Assembly (NCBI RefSeq): GCF_002338065.1 | Contig: NZ_DDHJ01000004.1 | Location: forward strand, 640,059 to 704,058 | DNA length: 64,000 nt | Direction: 5' to 3' | Origin: Pseudomonas sp. UBA1879 | GTDB lineage: Bacteria; Pseudomonadota; Gammaproteobacteria; Pseudomonadales; Pseudomonadaceae | Shown: positions 17,563 to 25,364 of the stretch, piece by piece | Numbering within the stretch: the stretch's first letter is position 1 | How the letters are laid out: each line of letters begins with the position of its first letter | Made by a program: the position numbers and the translations under genes | Notes under the pieces: model-generated | What the model was told of the DNA's origin: nothing | Seen by the model: only the letters and a program-made list of their open reading frames with translations | Databases searched by the model: none

Positions 17563-20500
17563 TCAGCTCAAGCTCACATGCCGGCTCAACAGCGCGCGCA
17601 ACGCCGCTGGCTTCACTGGCTTGGCCAGATAATCCAGCCCCGCCGCGTGCACCTGCGCTATCAGCTCCGGGCGGCCATCGGCGCTGATCAGCACGCCGGG
17701 CACCGGTTCGCCCAATTGGGTGCGCAGCCAGGCCATGAGTTCGGTGCCGGTTTCGCCGTGGTCCAAGTGGTAATCCACCAAGGCCAAATGCGGACGAATG
17801 CCCTCGTCGAGCAGGGTTTGGCATTCCTCGCGATTGCGTGCGGTCCACACCTGGCAACCCCAACGACTGAGCAGGCTGTTCATGCCGATCAGAATGCTGT
17901 CCTCGTTGTCGACGCACAGCACCTGTGTGCCGTTGAGCGCAACACGTTGGGGTTCAAGGGCCACCGGCAGCGCCGGGGTTTGCGTGCGCGCCCGTGTCAC
18001 CGTGACGCTGAACACACTGCCCTTGCCCGGCCACGAGCGCACTTCGAGGGTATGGCCGAGCACCCGGCACAAGCCGTCGGCAATCGCCAGGCCCAGCCCC
18101 AGGCCTTTCTCAGCGCGGGTCTGATGGCTGTCGAGACGTTTGAATTCCTCGAAAATCACTTGGCGTTTGTCTTCGGGAATGCCCGGTCCGCGGTCCCACA
18201 CCTCCAGGCTCACGTTCGCGCCCTTGCGCCGCACGCCCAGCACAATCGGGCCCTTGGCGTATCGAAAGGCGTTGGTCAGGAAGTTCTGCAACACCCGGCG
18301 TAGCAGCTTCACGTCACTGGCCACGCGCAGCTGACTGCCTCTCACGCGGAAGCTCAGCCCCTGTTCCTGCGCCAGCGCCTTGAATTCCGCGCCAAGGGTG
18401 TCGAACAGGTTGTTGAGGGGGAAGGGGGCAATGGTCGGCGTGAATTTGCCGTTTTCCAGACGGGAAATGTCCAGCAGGTCGCTGATCAGGTCTTCGGCGG
18501 AACGCAGCGAGCTGTCCAGGTGCTGAATCAGCTTCTGCGCCTCATCGGGGATGCTGTCCTCGACATGCAGCAGTGCGGCGGAGAACAGACGGGCGGCGTT
18601 CATTGGCTGCATCAGGTCATGGCTGACGGCGGCGAGAAAACGGGTCTTGGACTGGTTGGCCGCTTCGGCGTGGGCCTTGGCTTCAGTCAGAGCGACATTG
18701 AGCTGCGACAGCTCGCGCGTGCGCTCGGCCACGCGCTGCTCAAGGCTTTCGTTGACGCCCTTGAGCGCCTGCTCGGCCTCGCGGAACGCGGTGATGTCGG
18801 TGAAGCTCATGACGAATCCGCCGCCGGGCATCGGGTTCCCGATCAGCTCGATCACCCGACCGTTGGGAAACAATCGCTCGGACGTGTGGGCGCGGCCCTG
18901 ACGCATCCAGTGCAAACGGCGGGCGACGTGAACCTCGGCCTCGCCCGGCCCGAGCAAGCCGCGTTCGGCGTTGTAGCGGATGATGTCGGCGATGGGCCGG
19001 CCGACGCTGATCAGGCCTTCCGGGTAATTGAACAGCTCAAGGTAACGGTCGTTCCAGGCCACCAGCTTCAGCGATTGGTCAACCACGCTGATACCTTGGG
19101 TGATGTTCTCGATGGCGCCTTGCAGCAAGGCGCGGTTGAACTGCAACACCTCGGACGCTTCGTCGGCGATGCGCACCACGTCTTCGAGCTGCATGTCGCG
19201 GCCTTCGATGGCGGCCTTGACCACAGCGCGGGTCGACGAGGTGCCGAGCACGCCCGCCAGCAGCCGCTCGGTGTGGGCGATCCATTCGCCGTTGGCATTC
19301 TGGTTCGGGTTGAAACCCTTGCCTTGTCGATAGGCGAAGCGGATGAAGCTTTGCCGGGCCCGTTCTTCGCCGACGAAACGCGCCGACAGCTTGAGCAGGT
19401 CTTCGATCTGCACCGCCAGCAGCGAGCGATTATTGGGCCGCGCCTGCAATTCCTGCCCGATGAAACGCCCGGCCTGCCAGTGTTCCGAGACCCGCGTGCG
19501 CGACAGCAGCGACACCCAGACGAACAGCGCAAAGTTGCCCGCCATCGACAGCAGCACGCCTTGGGTCAGCGGGCTGATAGGGAGGTTGAACGGGTTGCTG
19601 TGCAGCCAGGCCAGCAGCGGGAAACTGCTCAACGCCCAGCCCATGCTGTGGGCGGTAAGTGGCAGTACCAGGGTGTAGAACCAGATGAACACGCCGGCCG
19701 CCAGCCCCGCGAACACGCCGCGACGGTTGGCGGGTTTCCAGTACAGCGCGCCGATCATCGCCGGGGTCAATTGGGTGATTGCTGCGAAGGCGATCTGGCC
19801 GATGGTCGCCAGACTTGCGGTCGAGCCCAGCAGGCGATAGCTGACGTAGGCCAGCAGCAAAATCACCACAATGCTGACCCGGCGCACCGACAGCATCCAG
19901 TAGCGGAACACCTCGAACGGCCGCTCGGCGGTTTTGCGGCGCAACAGCCACGGCAGCAGCATGTCGTTGGAGACCATGGTCGACAGCGCGACACTGGCCA
20001 CGATGACCATGCCGGTGGCCGCCGACGCGCCGCCAATGAATGCCAGCATCGCCAGGGCCGGGTGCGCATGGGCCAGCGGTACGCTGATCACGAAGGAATC
20101 CGGCAGTACCGAGCTCGGCAGCAGCATCTGTCCCGCCAACGCGATCGGCACTACGAACAGCCCGGCCAGCAGCAGGTAAACCGGGAACACCCACTTCGCC
20201 AGACGCAAATCCTGAGGGTCGATGTTTTCGACCACGGTCACGTGAAACTGCCGAGGCAGACAGACGATCGCCATCATCGCCACGCCGGTCTGCACCACCA
20301 TCGACGGCCAGTTCACCGTCTCCTTCCAATACTCTTCGAGACGCGGCGCGAGCATCGCCTGATTGAACAGGTCGTCCACGCCGTCATACAGGCCGAAGGT
20401 CACGAACACGCCAACCGCCATGAACGCGAACAGTTTGACCAGCGACTCGAAAGCAATCGCCAGCACCATGCCGCGGTGGTGTTCGGTAGCGTCCAGGTTG

Positions 20501-21036
20501 CGCGTGCCGAACACGATGGTGAACAGCGCCAGCACCAGTGACACAATCAGCGCGGTGTCCTGCGCCCGAGTGCCTGCGGCGTCGGCCCCCGCGCCGATCA
20601 GGATATTCACCCCCAGCACGATGCCTTTGAGTTGCAGCGCGATGTAGGGCAAGACGCCAATCAGGCAGATCAACGCGACGACGATCGCCAGCGACTGGGA
20701 TTTCCCGTAGCGCGCGGCGATGAAGTCGGCGATTGAAGTGATGTTTTCCTGCTTGCTGATGAGCACCATTTTTTGCAGCACCCACGGTGCCAGCACCAGC
20801 ATCACGATGGGGCCAAGGTAGATCGGCAGGAACGACCACAGTTGCTCGGCCGCCTGACCCACGGCGCCGAAAAACGTCCAGCTGGTGCAGTAGACCGCCA
20901 GCGACAGGCTATACACCCACGCACGCAAGCGCGGCGGCAAGGCACCGCTGCGACGATCGCCATAAAAGGCGATGGCGAACATGATGGCCATATAGGCCAA
21001 GGCAACGGCGGCGATCAGTCCGCTGGACAGCGACAT
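17563..21036 (-). CDS. crbS: Solute symporter-histidine kinase-receiver sensor, CrbS/MxtR type
   Basis: 1157 aa from ATG 21036 (GGAG 6 bp upstream); an open frame continues upstream but MSLSSGLIAAVALAYMAIMF fits the family start. About residues 1-490 form a sodium/solute symporter-like membrane domain of 12-13 helices. A PAS domain lies around 640-760, HisKA has the phospho-acceptor in AAVSHDLMQPMNAARLF, HATPase_c has GLGLGLAI, and the C-terminal receiver (about 1030-1155) has Asp in LALVDYHLD. This is the architecture of CrbS/MxtR, which with the CrbR/ErdR regulator controls acetyl-CoA synthetase and acetate use. CbrA shares the symporter-kinase part but usually lacks the receiver. Confidence 0.87.
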   Translation of the reverse strand: MSLSSGLIAAVALAYMAIMFAIAFYGDRRSGALPPRLRAWVYSLSLAVYCTSWTFFGAVGQAAEQLWSFLPIYLGPIVMLVLAPWVLQKMVLISKQENITSIADFIAARYGKSQSLAIVVALICLIGVLPYIALQLKGIVLGVNILIGAGADAAGTRAQDTALIVSLVLALFTIVFGTRNLDATEHHRGMVLAIAFESLVKLFAFMAVGVFVTFGLYDGVDDLFNQAMLAPRLEEYWKETVNWPSMVVQTGVAMMAIVCLPRQFHVTVVENIDPQDLRLAKWVFPVYLLLAGLFVVPIALAGQMLLPSSVLPDSFVISVPLAHAHPALAMLAFIGGASAATGMVIVASVALSTMVSNDMLLPWLLRRKTAERPFEVFRYWMLSVRRVSIVVILLLAYVSYRLLGSTASLATIGQIAFAAITQLTPAMIGALYWKPANRRGVFAGLAAGVFIWFYTLVLPLTAHSMGWALSSFPLLAWLHSNPFNLPISPLTQGVLLSMAGNFALFVWVSLLSRTRVSEHWQAGRFIGQELQARPNNRSLLAVQIEDLLKLSARFVGEERARQSFIRFAYRQGKGFNPNQNANGEWIAHTERLLAGVLGTSSTRAVVKAAIEGRDMQLEDVVRIADEASEVLQFNRALLQGAIENITQGISVVDQSLKLVAWNDRYLELFNYPEGLISVGRPIADIIRYNAERGLLGPGEAEVHVARRLHWMRQGRAHTSERLFPNGRVIELIGNPMPGGGFVMSFTDITAFREAEQALKGVNESLEQRVAERTRELSQLNVALTEAKAHAEAANQSKTRFLAAVSHDLMQPMNAARLFSAALLHVEDSIPDEAQKLIQHLDSSLRSAEDLISDLLDISRLENGKFTPTIAPFPLNNLFDTLGAEFKALAQEQGLSFRVRGSQLRVASDVKLLRRVLQNFLTNAFRYAKGPIVLGVRRKGANVSLEVWDRGPGIPEDKRQVIFEEFKRLDSHQTRAEKGLGLGLAIADGLCRVLGHTLEVRSWPGKGSVFSVTVTRARTQTPALPVALEPQRVALNGTQVLCVDNEDSILIGMNSLLSRWGCQVWTARNREECQTLLDEGIRPHLALVDYHLDHGETGTELMAWLRTQLGEPVPGVLISADGRPELIAQVHAAGLDYLAKPVKPAALRALLSRHVSLS

Positions 21037-21188
21037 GGGAACTCCAGATTCAAGCAGAGACGATTTCGGCTGCGATCCTTCGCATGCCACACAGTCTCGC
21101 ACGGCGGCTGGCGTTCGTCTGTTTCGACCATGGTCGGAGCGGGCGCTTGACTATCCAAGGTTGCCGCTGACTCTGGCCACCGTGATGA

Positions 21189-21280
21189 CCTGTAGGAGTG
21201 AGCTTGCTCGCGATGGCGTGATACCTGTCAACCTATGCTGATTGGCGGATCGCCATCGCGAGCGAGCTCACTCCTACAGG
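21189..21280. repeat. REPIN
   Basis: Arms CCTGTAGGAGTGAGCTTGCT and GAGCGAGCTCACTCCTACAGG enclose about 45 nt. It sits in the 371-bp divergent gap 21037-21407; the rest should hold both promoters, but no clear consensus is seen. Confidence 0.85.
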
Positions 21281-21407
21281 TCGGTGGTGAGCGCGGGCAT
21301 TTCCCATATCTGCAACATCTATGACCTATAGCGAAATTACCCGTTTAGTCGATATCAGCTGACGCCCTAACATGGAGACCACCTCACCCGAGGACAGGAG
21401 CCATGCC

Positions 21408-22556
21408 ATGAGCCACACCTTTATCTCCGTCCCGCGCAAACCGTTCAGCCAACTGAGCCACCCGCGGGAAGTCATTCGCCAATTCACCCCCAACTGGTTC
21501 GCCGTGACCATGGGCACGGGCATTCTGTCTGCGGTGCTCACCCAACTGCCGGTTCACACTGCCGGCCTGCAAGCGCTCGCCGAAGCCTTGTGGATGCTGA
21601 ACATCTTGCTGTTCCTGACGTTCAGCATTCTCTACCTCGCGCGTTGGCTGATGTTTTTCGACGAAGCGCGGCGGGTGTTCGGGCATTCCACGGTGTCGAT
21701 GTTCTTCGGCACGATTCCCATGGGCCTGGCAACAGTCATCAATGGCCTGCTGACCTTTGGCCCGGCGTGGCGGGGAACCGCAATCCTGCCCCTTGCCGAA
21801 GCGCTCTGGTGGCTGGACGTGGCGATGTCTGTGGGCTGCGGCGTGTTGATCCCGTTCATGATGTTCACCCGCCAGCAGCACAGCATCGACCAGATGACCG
21901 CGGTCTGGCTGTTGCCCGTGGTCGCTGCGGAAGTGGCTGCGGCCAGTGGTGGGCTGCTGGCCCCGCATCTGACGGACGCGCACAGCCAGTTCAGCGTGCT
22001 GATCACCAGCTACGTGCTGTGGGCGCTGTCGGTCCCCGTTGCCTTCAGCATTCTGACGATCCTTCTGCTGCGCATGGCGTTGCATAAGTTGCCTCACGAA
22101 AGCATGGCTGCATCGAGTTGGCTGGCGTTGGGACCCGTCAGCACAGGCGCGTTCGGATTGATGGTACTGGGCGCCGATTCGCCGGTGATCTTCGCCGCGA
22201 ACGCATTGCCCGGCGTGGGTGAGATCGCAGCGGGACTGGGGTTGATCGCAGGGATCATGCTGTGGGGCGTCGGTGTGTGGTGGCTGTTGATGGCCGTGCT
22301 GATCACGACGCGTTATCTGCGCAACGGCATCCCGTTCAACCTGGGCTGGTGGGGCTTCACGTTTCCGTTGGGGGTGTTTGCGTTGACCACGCTGAAATTA
22401 GGCGCTGTGTTGAATCTAGGCTTTTTCTCGGTCTTGGGCAGCCTGCTGGTCGCGGGTCTGGCGGCGCTGTGGCTGGTGATCATGATGCGCACCGTGGCAG
22501 GGGCCTACAAAGGAGCGCTGTTCGTTTCGCCATGTATCGCAGGACTGAAGCCCTGA
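21408..22556 (+). CDS. SLAC1/TDT family anion transporter
   Basis: 382 aa with ten hydrophobic helices. The opening HPREVIRQFTPNWFAVTMGTGILS is characteristic of the tellurite-resistance/dicarboxylate transporter and SLAC1 anion channel family. The ATG at 21408 has AGGAG 7 bp upstream. Members move C4-dicarboxylates, sulfite or other anions; substrate here cannot be assigned. Confidence 0.88.
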   Translation: MSHTFISVPRKPFSQLSHPREVIRQFTPNWFAVTMGTGILSAVLTQLPVHTAGLQALAEALWMLNILLFLTFSILYLARWLMFFDEARRVFGHSTVSMFFGTIPMGLATVINGLLTFGPAWRGTAILPLAEALWWLDVAMSVGCGVLIPFMMFTRQQHSIDQMTAVWLLPVVAAEVAAASGGLLAPHLTDAHSQFSVLITSYVLWALSVPVAFSILTILLLRMALHKLPHESMAASSWLALGPVSTGAFGLMVLGADSPVIFAANALPGVGEIAAGLGLIAGIMLWGVGVWWLLMAVLITTRYLRNGIPFNLGWWGFTFPLGVFALTTLKLGAVLNLGFFSVLGSLLVAGLAALWLVIMMRTVAGAYKGALFVSPCIAGLKP

Positions 22557-22587
22557 TCGCATTTTCCGGCTGACATTGTTCCACGCT

Positions 22588-22674
22588 GTGGAAGTCGGCT
22601 TGCTGGCGAAAGCAGGGTGTCAGACACCTCTGTGGTAAATGACACGCCGCTTTCGCCAGCAAGCCGGCTTCTAC
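22588..22674. repeat. REPIN
   Basis: Arms TGTGGAAGTCGGCTTGCTGG and CCAGCAAGCCGGCTTCTACG with a loop of about 45 nt, between the SLAC1-type gene and the MFS-PlsC gene. Confidence 0.8.
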
Positions 22675-22794
22675 GGGGTCTGTACGCTCTCGCCTATCGA
22701 CAATCCGTCCTTCAACGTCTTCAATGTGGCTCGGATCGGCTTTCCAGCGTTCCAACCCTAAAGCCGATAGTGGCGCCATCAAGGACCTTGGCCG

Positions 22795-24666
22795 ATGAGT
22801 CAGTCGCAGTTCAGTTTGTTGGGCAAACGGCGTTTCCTGCCGTTTTTCGTGACCCAGTCCCTCGGGGCGTTCAACGACAACATCTTCAAGCAGTCGCTCA
22901 TCCTCGCCATCCTTTATAAGCTGACCATCGACGGCGACCGCTCGATCTACGTCAACCTCTGCGCGCTGTTGTTCATCCTGCCTTTCTTCCTGTTCTCGGC
23001 GCTCGCCGGGCAGTTTGGCGAAAAATACCCGAAAGACAAACTCATCCGCATGATCAAGGTGCTGGAGATCGCCATCATGCTGGTCGGCGCTGCGGGCTTC
23101 CTGTTGAATCACCTGTCGCTGATGCTTGCCGCGCTGTTCGCCATGGGCACTCACTCGGCGCTGTTCGGCCCGGTCAAATACTCGATCCTGCCGCAGCACC
23201 TGCACGAAAACGAGCTGGTCGGCGGCAACGGCCTCGTGGAAATGGGCACCTTTCTGGCGATTCTGGCAGGCACCATCGGCGCCGGGATCATGATGTCGGC
23301 CACGCATTACGCGCCCATCGTCTCAACGGCAATGGTGCTGGTGGCCTGCCTTGGGTATCTGGCCAGTCGCGGCATCCCTCCGGCAGCGGCCGCCAGCCCC
23401 GAGATGCGCCTGAACTGGAACATTTTCAGCGAATCCTGGACCACACTGAAGCTCGGTCTGAACCAGACCAAAGCGGTGTCCCGCTCCATCGTCGGCAACT
23501 CGTGGTTCTGGTTCGTCGGGGCGATCTACCTGACGCAGATTCCTGCCTACGCCAAGCAATTTCTCTACGGTGATGAAACCGTCGTCACCCTGATCCTCAC
23601 GGTGTTTTCGATCGGCATCGCTGCCGGTTCGATGCTCTGCGAGCGGCTGTCGGGGCGCAAAGTCGAAATCGGCCTGGTGCCTTTCGGTTCCGCCGGTCTG
23701 ACCGTGTTCGGCCTGCTGCTGTGGTGGCATTCAGGCGACTTCCCGCAAAACGTTCAGGCCAACGACTGGCTGGCGATTCTTGGTTATGGGCAAGCGTGGT
23801 GGGTGCTGTTGGACATCCTCGGGATCGGCGTTTTTGGCGGCTTCTACATCGTCCCGCTGTACGCATTGATTCAGTCGCGCACCCCGGAAAAAGAACGCTC
23901 GCGGGTCATCGCCTCGAACAACATCCTCAATGCGCTCTTCATGGTGATCTCGGCGATTGTCTCGATCATTTTCCTCAGTGTGGTCAAGCTGTCGATCCCG
24001 CAGCTGTTCCTTGTGGTCTCGCTGATGAACGTCGCGGTCAACACCTACATTTTCAAGATCGTCCCGGAGTTCACCATGCGCTTCATGATCTGGCTGCTGA
24101 GCCATTCCATGTACCGCGTGGAACACCGCGACCTCGACCGCATCCCTGACGAAGGCGCGGCCTTGCTGGTCTGCAACCACGTGTCGTTCGTCGATGCGCT
24201 ACTGATCGCGGGCTCGGTGCGTCGGCCGATTCGCTTTGTCATGTACTACAAAATCTTCAACATCCCGGTGCTGAACTTCATCTTCCGCACGGCGGGCGCG
24301 ATTCCGATTGCGGGGCGTGGCGAAGACCTGCTGATCTACGACGCCGCCTTCAAGCGCATCGCCGAGTATCTGAAGGACGGTGAACTGGTGTGCATCTTCC
24401 CCGAAGGCAAACTGACCACCACCGGGGAAATCGACGAGTTCAAAGGCGGCATGACCCGCGTCCTTCAAGAGACCGATGTGCCAGTGATCCCCCTGGCACT
24501 GCAAGGTCTGTGGGGCAGTTTCTTCAGCCGCGACCCGAACAAAGGCGTGTTCCGCCGGTTGTGGTCGCGCGTGACCCTGGTCGCAGGGCCTGCGCTCGCA
24601 GGGGAGGAATCGCAACCGGCATTGGTGCGCGAGCGGGTGATGGCATTGCGCGGAACGGCGCAGTAA
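22795..24666 (+). CDS. MFS transporter-PlsC acyltransferase fusion
   Basis: 623 aa. Residues about 1-415 form a 12-helix major facilitator similar to the lysophospholipid flippase LplT. The C-terminal part is a PlsC-type acyltransferase with the NHVSFVD (HX4D) block, FRTAGAIPIAGRG and FPEGKLT. Unlike Aas there is no acyl-ACP synthetase domain. A likely role is uptake and re-acylation of lysophospholipids at the inner membrane, inferred from the domains. The gene precedes the hrp box that drives the effector operon. Confidence 0.88.
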   Translation: MSQSQFSLLGKRRFLPFFVTQSLGAFNDNIFKQSLILAILYKLTIDGDRSIYVNLCALLFILPFFLFSALAGQFGEKYPKDKLIRMIKVLEIAIMLVGAAGFLLNHLSLMLAALFAMGTHSALFGPVKYSILPQHLHENELVGGNGLVEMGTFLAILAGTIGAGIMMSATHYAPIVSTAMVLVACLGYLASRGIPPAAAASPEMRLNWNIFSESWTTLKLGLNQTKAVSRSIVGNSWFWFVGAIYLTQIPAYAKQFLYGDETVVTLILTVFSIGIAAGSMLCERLSGRKVEIGLVPFGSAGLTVFGLLLWWHSGDFPQNVQANDWLAILGYGQAWWVLLDILGIGVFGGFYIVPLYALIQSRTPEKERSRVIASNNILNALFMVISAIVSIIFLSVVKLSIPQLFLVVSLMNVAVNTYIFKIVPEFTMRFMIWLLSHSMYRVEHRDLDRIPDEGAALLVCNHVSFVDALLIAGSVRRPIRFVMYYKIFNIPVLNFIFRTAGAIPIAGRGEDLLIYDAAFKRIAEYLKDGELVCIFPEGKLTTTGEIDEFKGGMTRVLQETDVPVIPLALQGLWGSFFSRDPNKGVFRRLWSRVTLVAGPALAGEESQPALVRERVMALRGTAQ

Positions 24667-24708
24667 CCGGCTCCAAGGGGGGGCGGCAGCGTGGTCGATC
24701 AAAGGCCT

Positions 24709-24736
24709 GGAACCGTTTGAGTTTTCTGACCACGCA
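24709..24736 (+). promoter_or_regulatory. hrp box (HrpL sigma-factor promoter)
   Basis: GGAACC at 24709-24714, exactly 15 nt, then CCACGCA at 24730-24736, a full match to the GGAACC-N15/16-CCACNNA consensus recognised by HrpL. It lies 130 bp before the chaperone start on the same strand, so the chaperone-effector operon is very likely co-expressed with a type III secretion system encoded elsewhere. Confidence 0.88.
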
Positions 24737-24866
24737 TGGATGAGAGGGGAGGGTCCGGGTGATGCGGTTTTTCGCGCGGACTCCCCACTGACCAGGCCAC
24801 TCAGGCTGCCACATGCGATACAACGGCTGCTTGAGGTGCTCACTCATCAATAAGAGTCCCCAAACC

Positions 24867-25364
24867 ATGGCTGCTGAACATTATCGACAGTTCGTCGATC
24901 AGCTCTGCGAACACACCCTCATTTCTGATCCTGCCGCGCTTTACCACGACACGCACCTGGCGGTGCGCGACGTCAACTTTTCTCTGTTCTACCTTGATGA
25001 CGCAGGGCCGGGAACCGTCTCGGTGCTCTGTGATTTCGGGCCGCTACCGGCGCGAAGAAGTGAAGAGGTCATGAAGCGCCTGCTCGAGACCAACTTCTAT
25101 CTGTTCGACAGCCCCGGTTCTCCGGGCCTGTCGTTCAACGAGGTCACTCAGCGTGTGGTCCTGGCCTGTCGAGTCCCCCTGCGAAGTGTCGATGCGCCGA
25201 CCTTTCTAGAGATGCTCGGACAATTTTCCGACATGGCGAAGGGCTGGCGTAAGGACTATTTCCTCAATGATCAGGCAAAAGCCTCTCCGACCCGCACAAC
25301 CGCGCCGATGAACGCTACACAGCGGGCTATTCAATCCAAAGCAGCGCTGAGGAGTACGTTATGA
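24867..25364 (+). CDS. shcM: Type III chaperone, CesT family, ShcM-like
   Basis: 165 aa from ATG 24867 (MAAEHYRQFVDQLCEHTLI); an in-frame ATG 54 bp upstream is possible, and neither has a strong ribosome site. The compact alpha/beta protein has the CesT pattern: N-terminal helix, LAVRDVNFSLFYLDD strand pair, ETNFYLFDSPGSPGLSFNE, and a C-terminal helix LEMLGQFSDMAKGW. Such chaperones bind the N-terminal part of one effector and keep it secretion-competent. The stop overlaps the effector start as ATGA. Confidence 0.82.
   Translation: MAAEHYRQFVDQLCEHTLISDPAALYHDTHLAVRDVNFSLFYLDDAGPGTVSVLCDFGPLPARRSEEVMKRLLETNFYLFDSPGSPGLSFNEVTQRVVLACRVPLRSVDAPTFLEMLGQFSDMAKGWRKDYFLNDQAKASPTRTTAPMNATQRAIQSKAALRSTL

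Noticed and set aside
18520..20541. A 673-codon open frame antisense to the CrbS-type kinase
   Set aside because: Composition is His/Gln/Arg-rich as expected for an antisense shadow; the kinase on the other strand has all its motifs.
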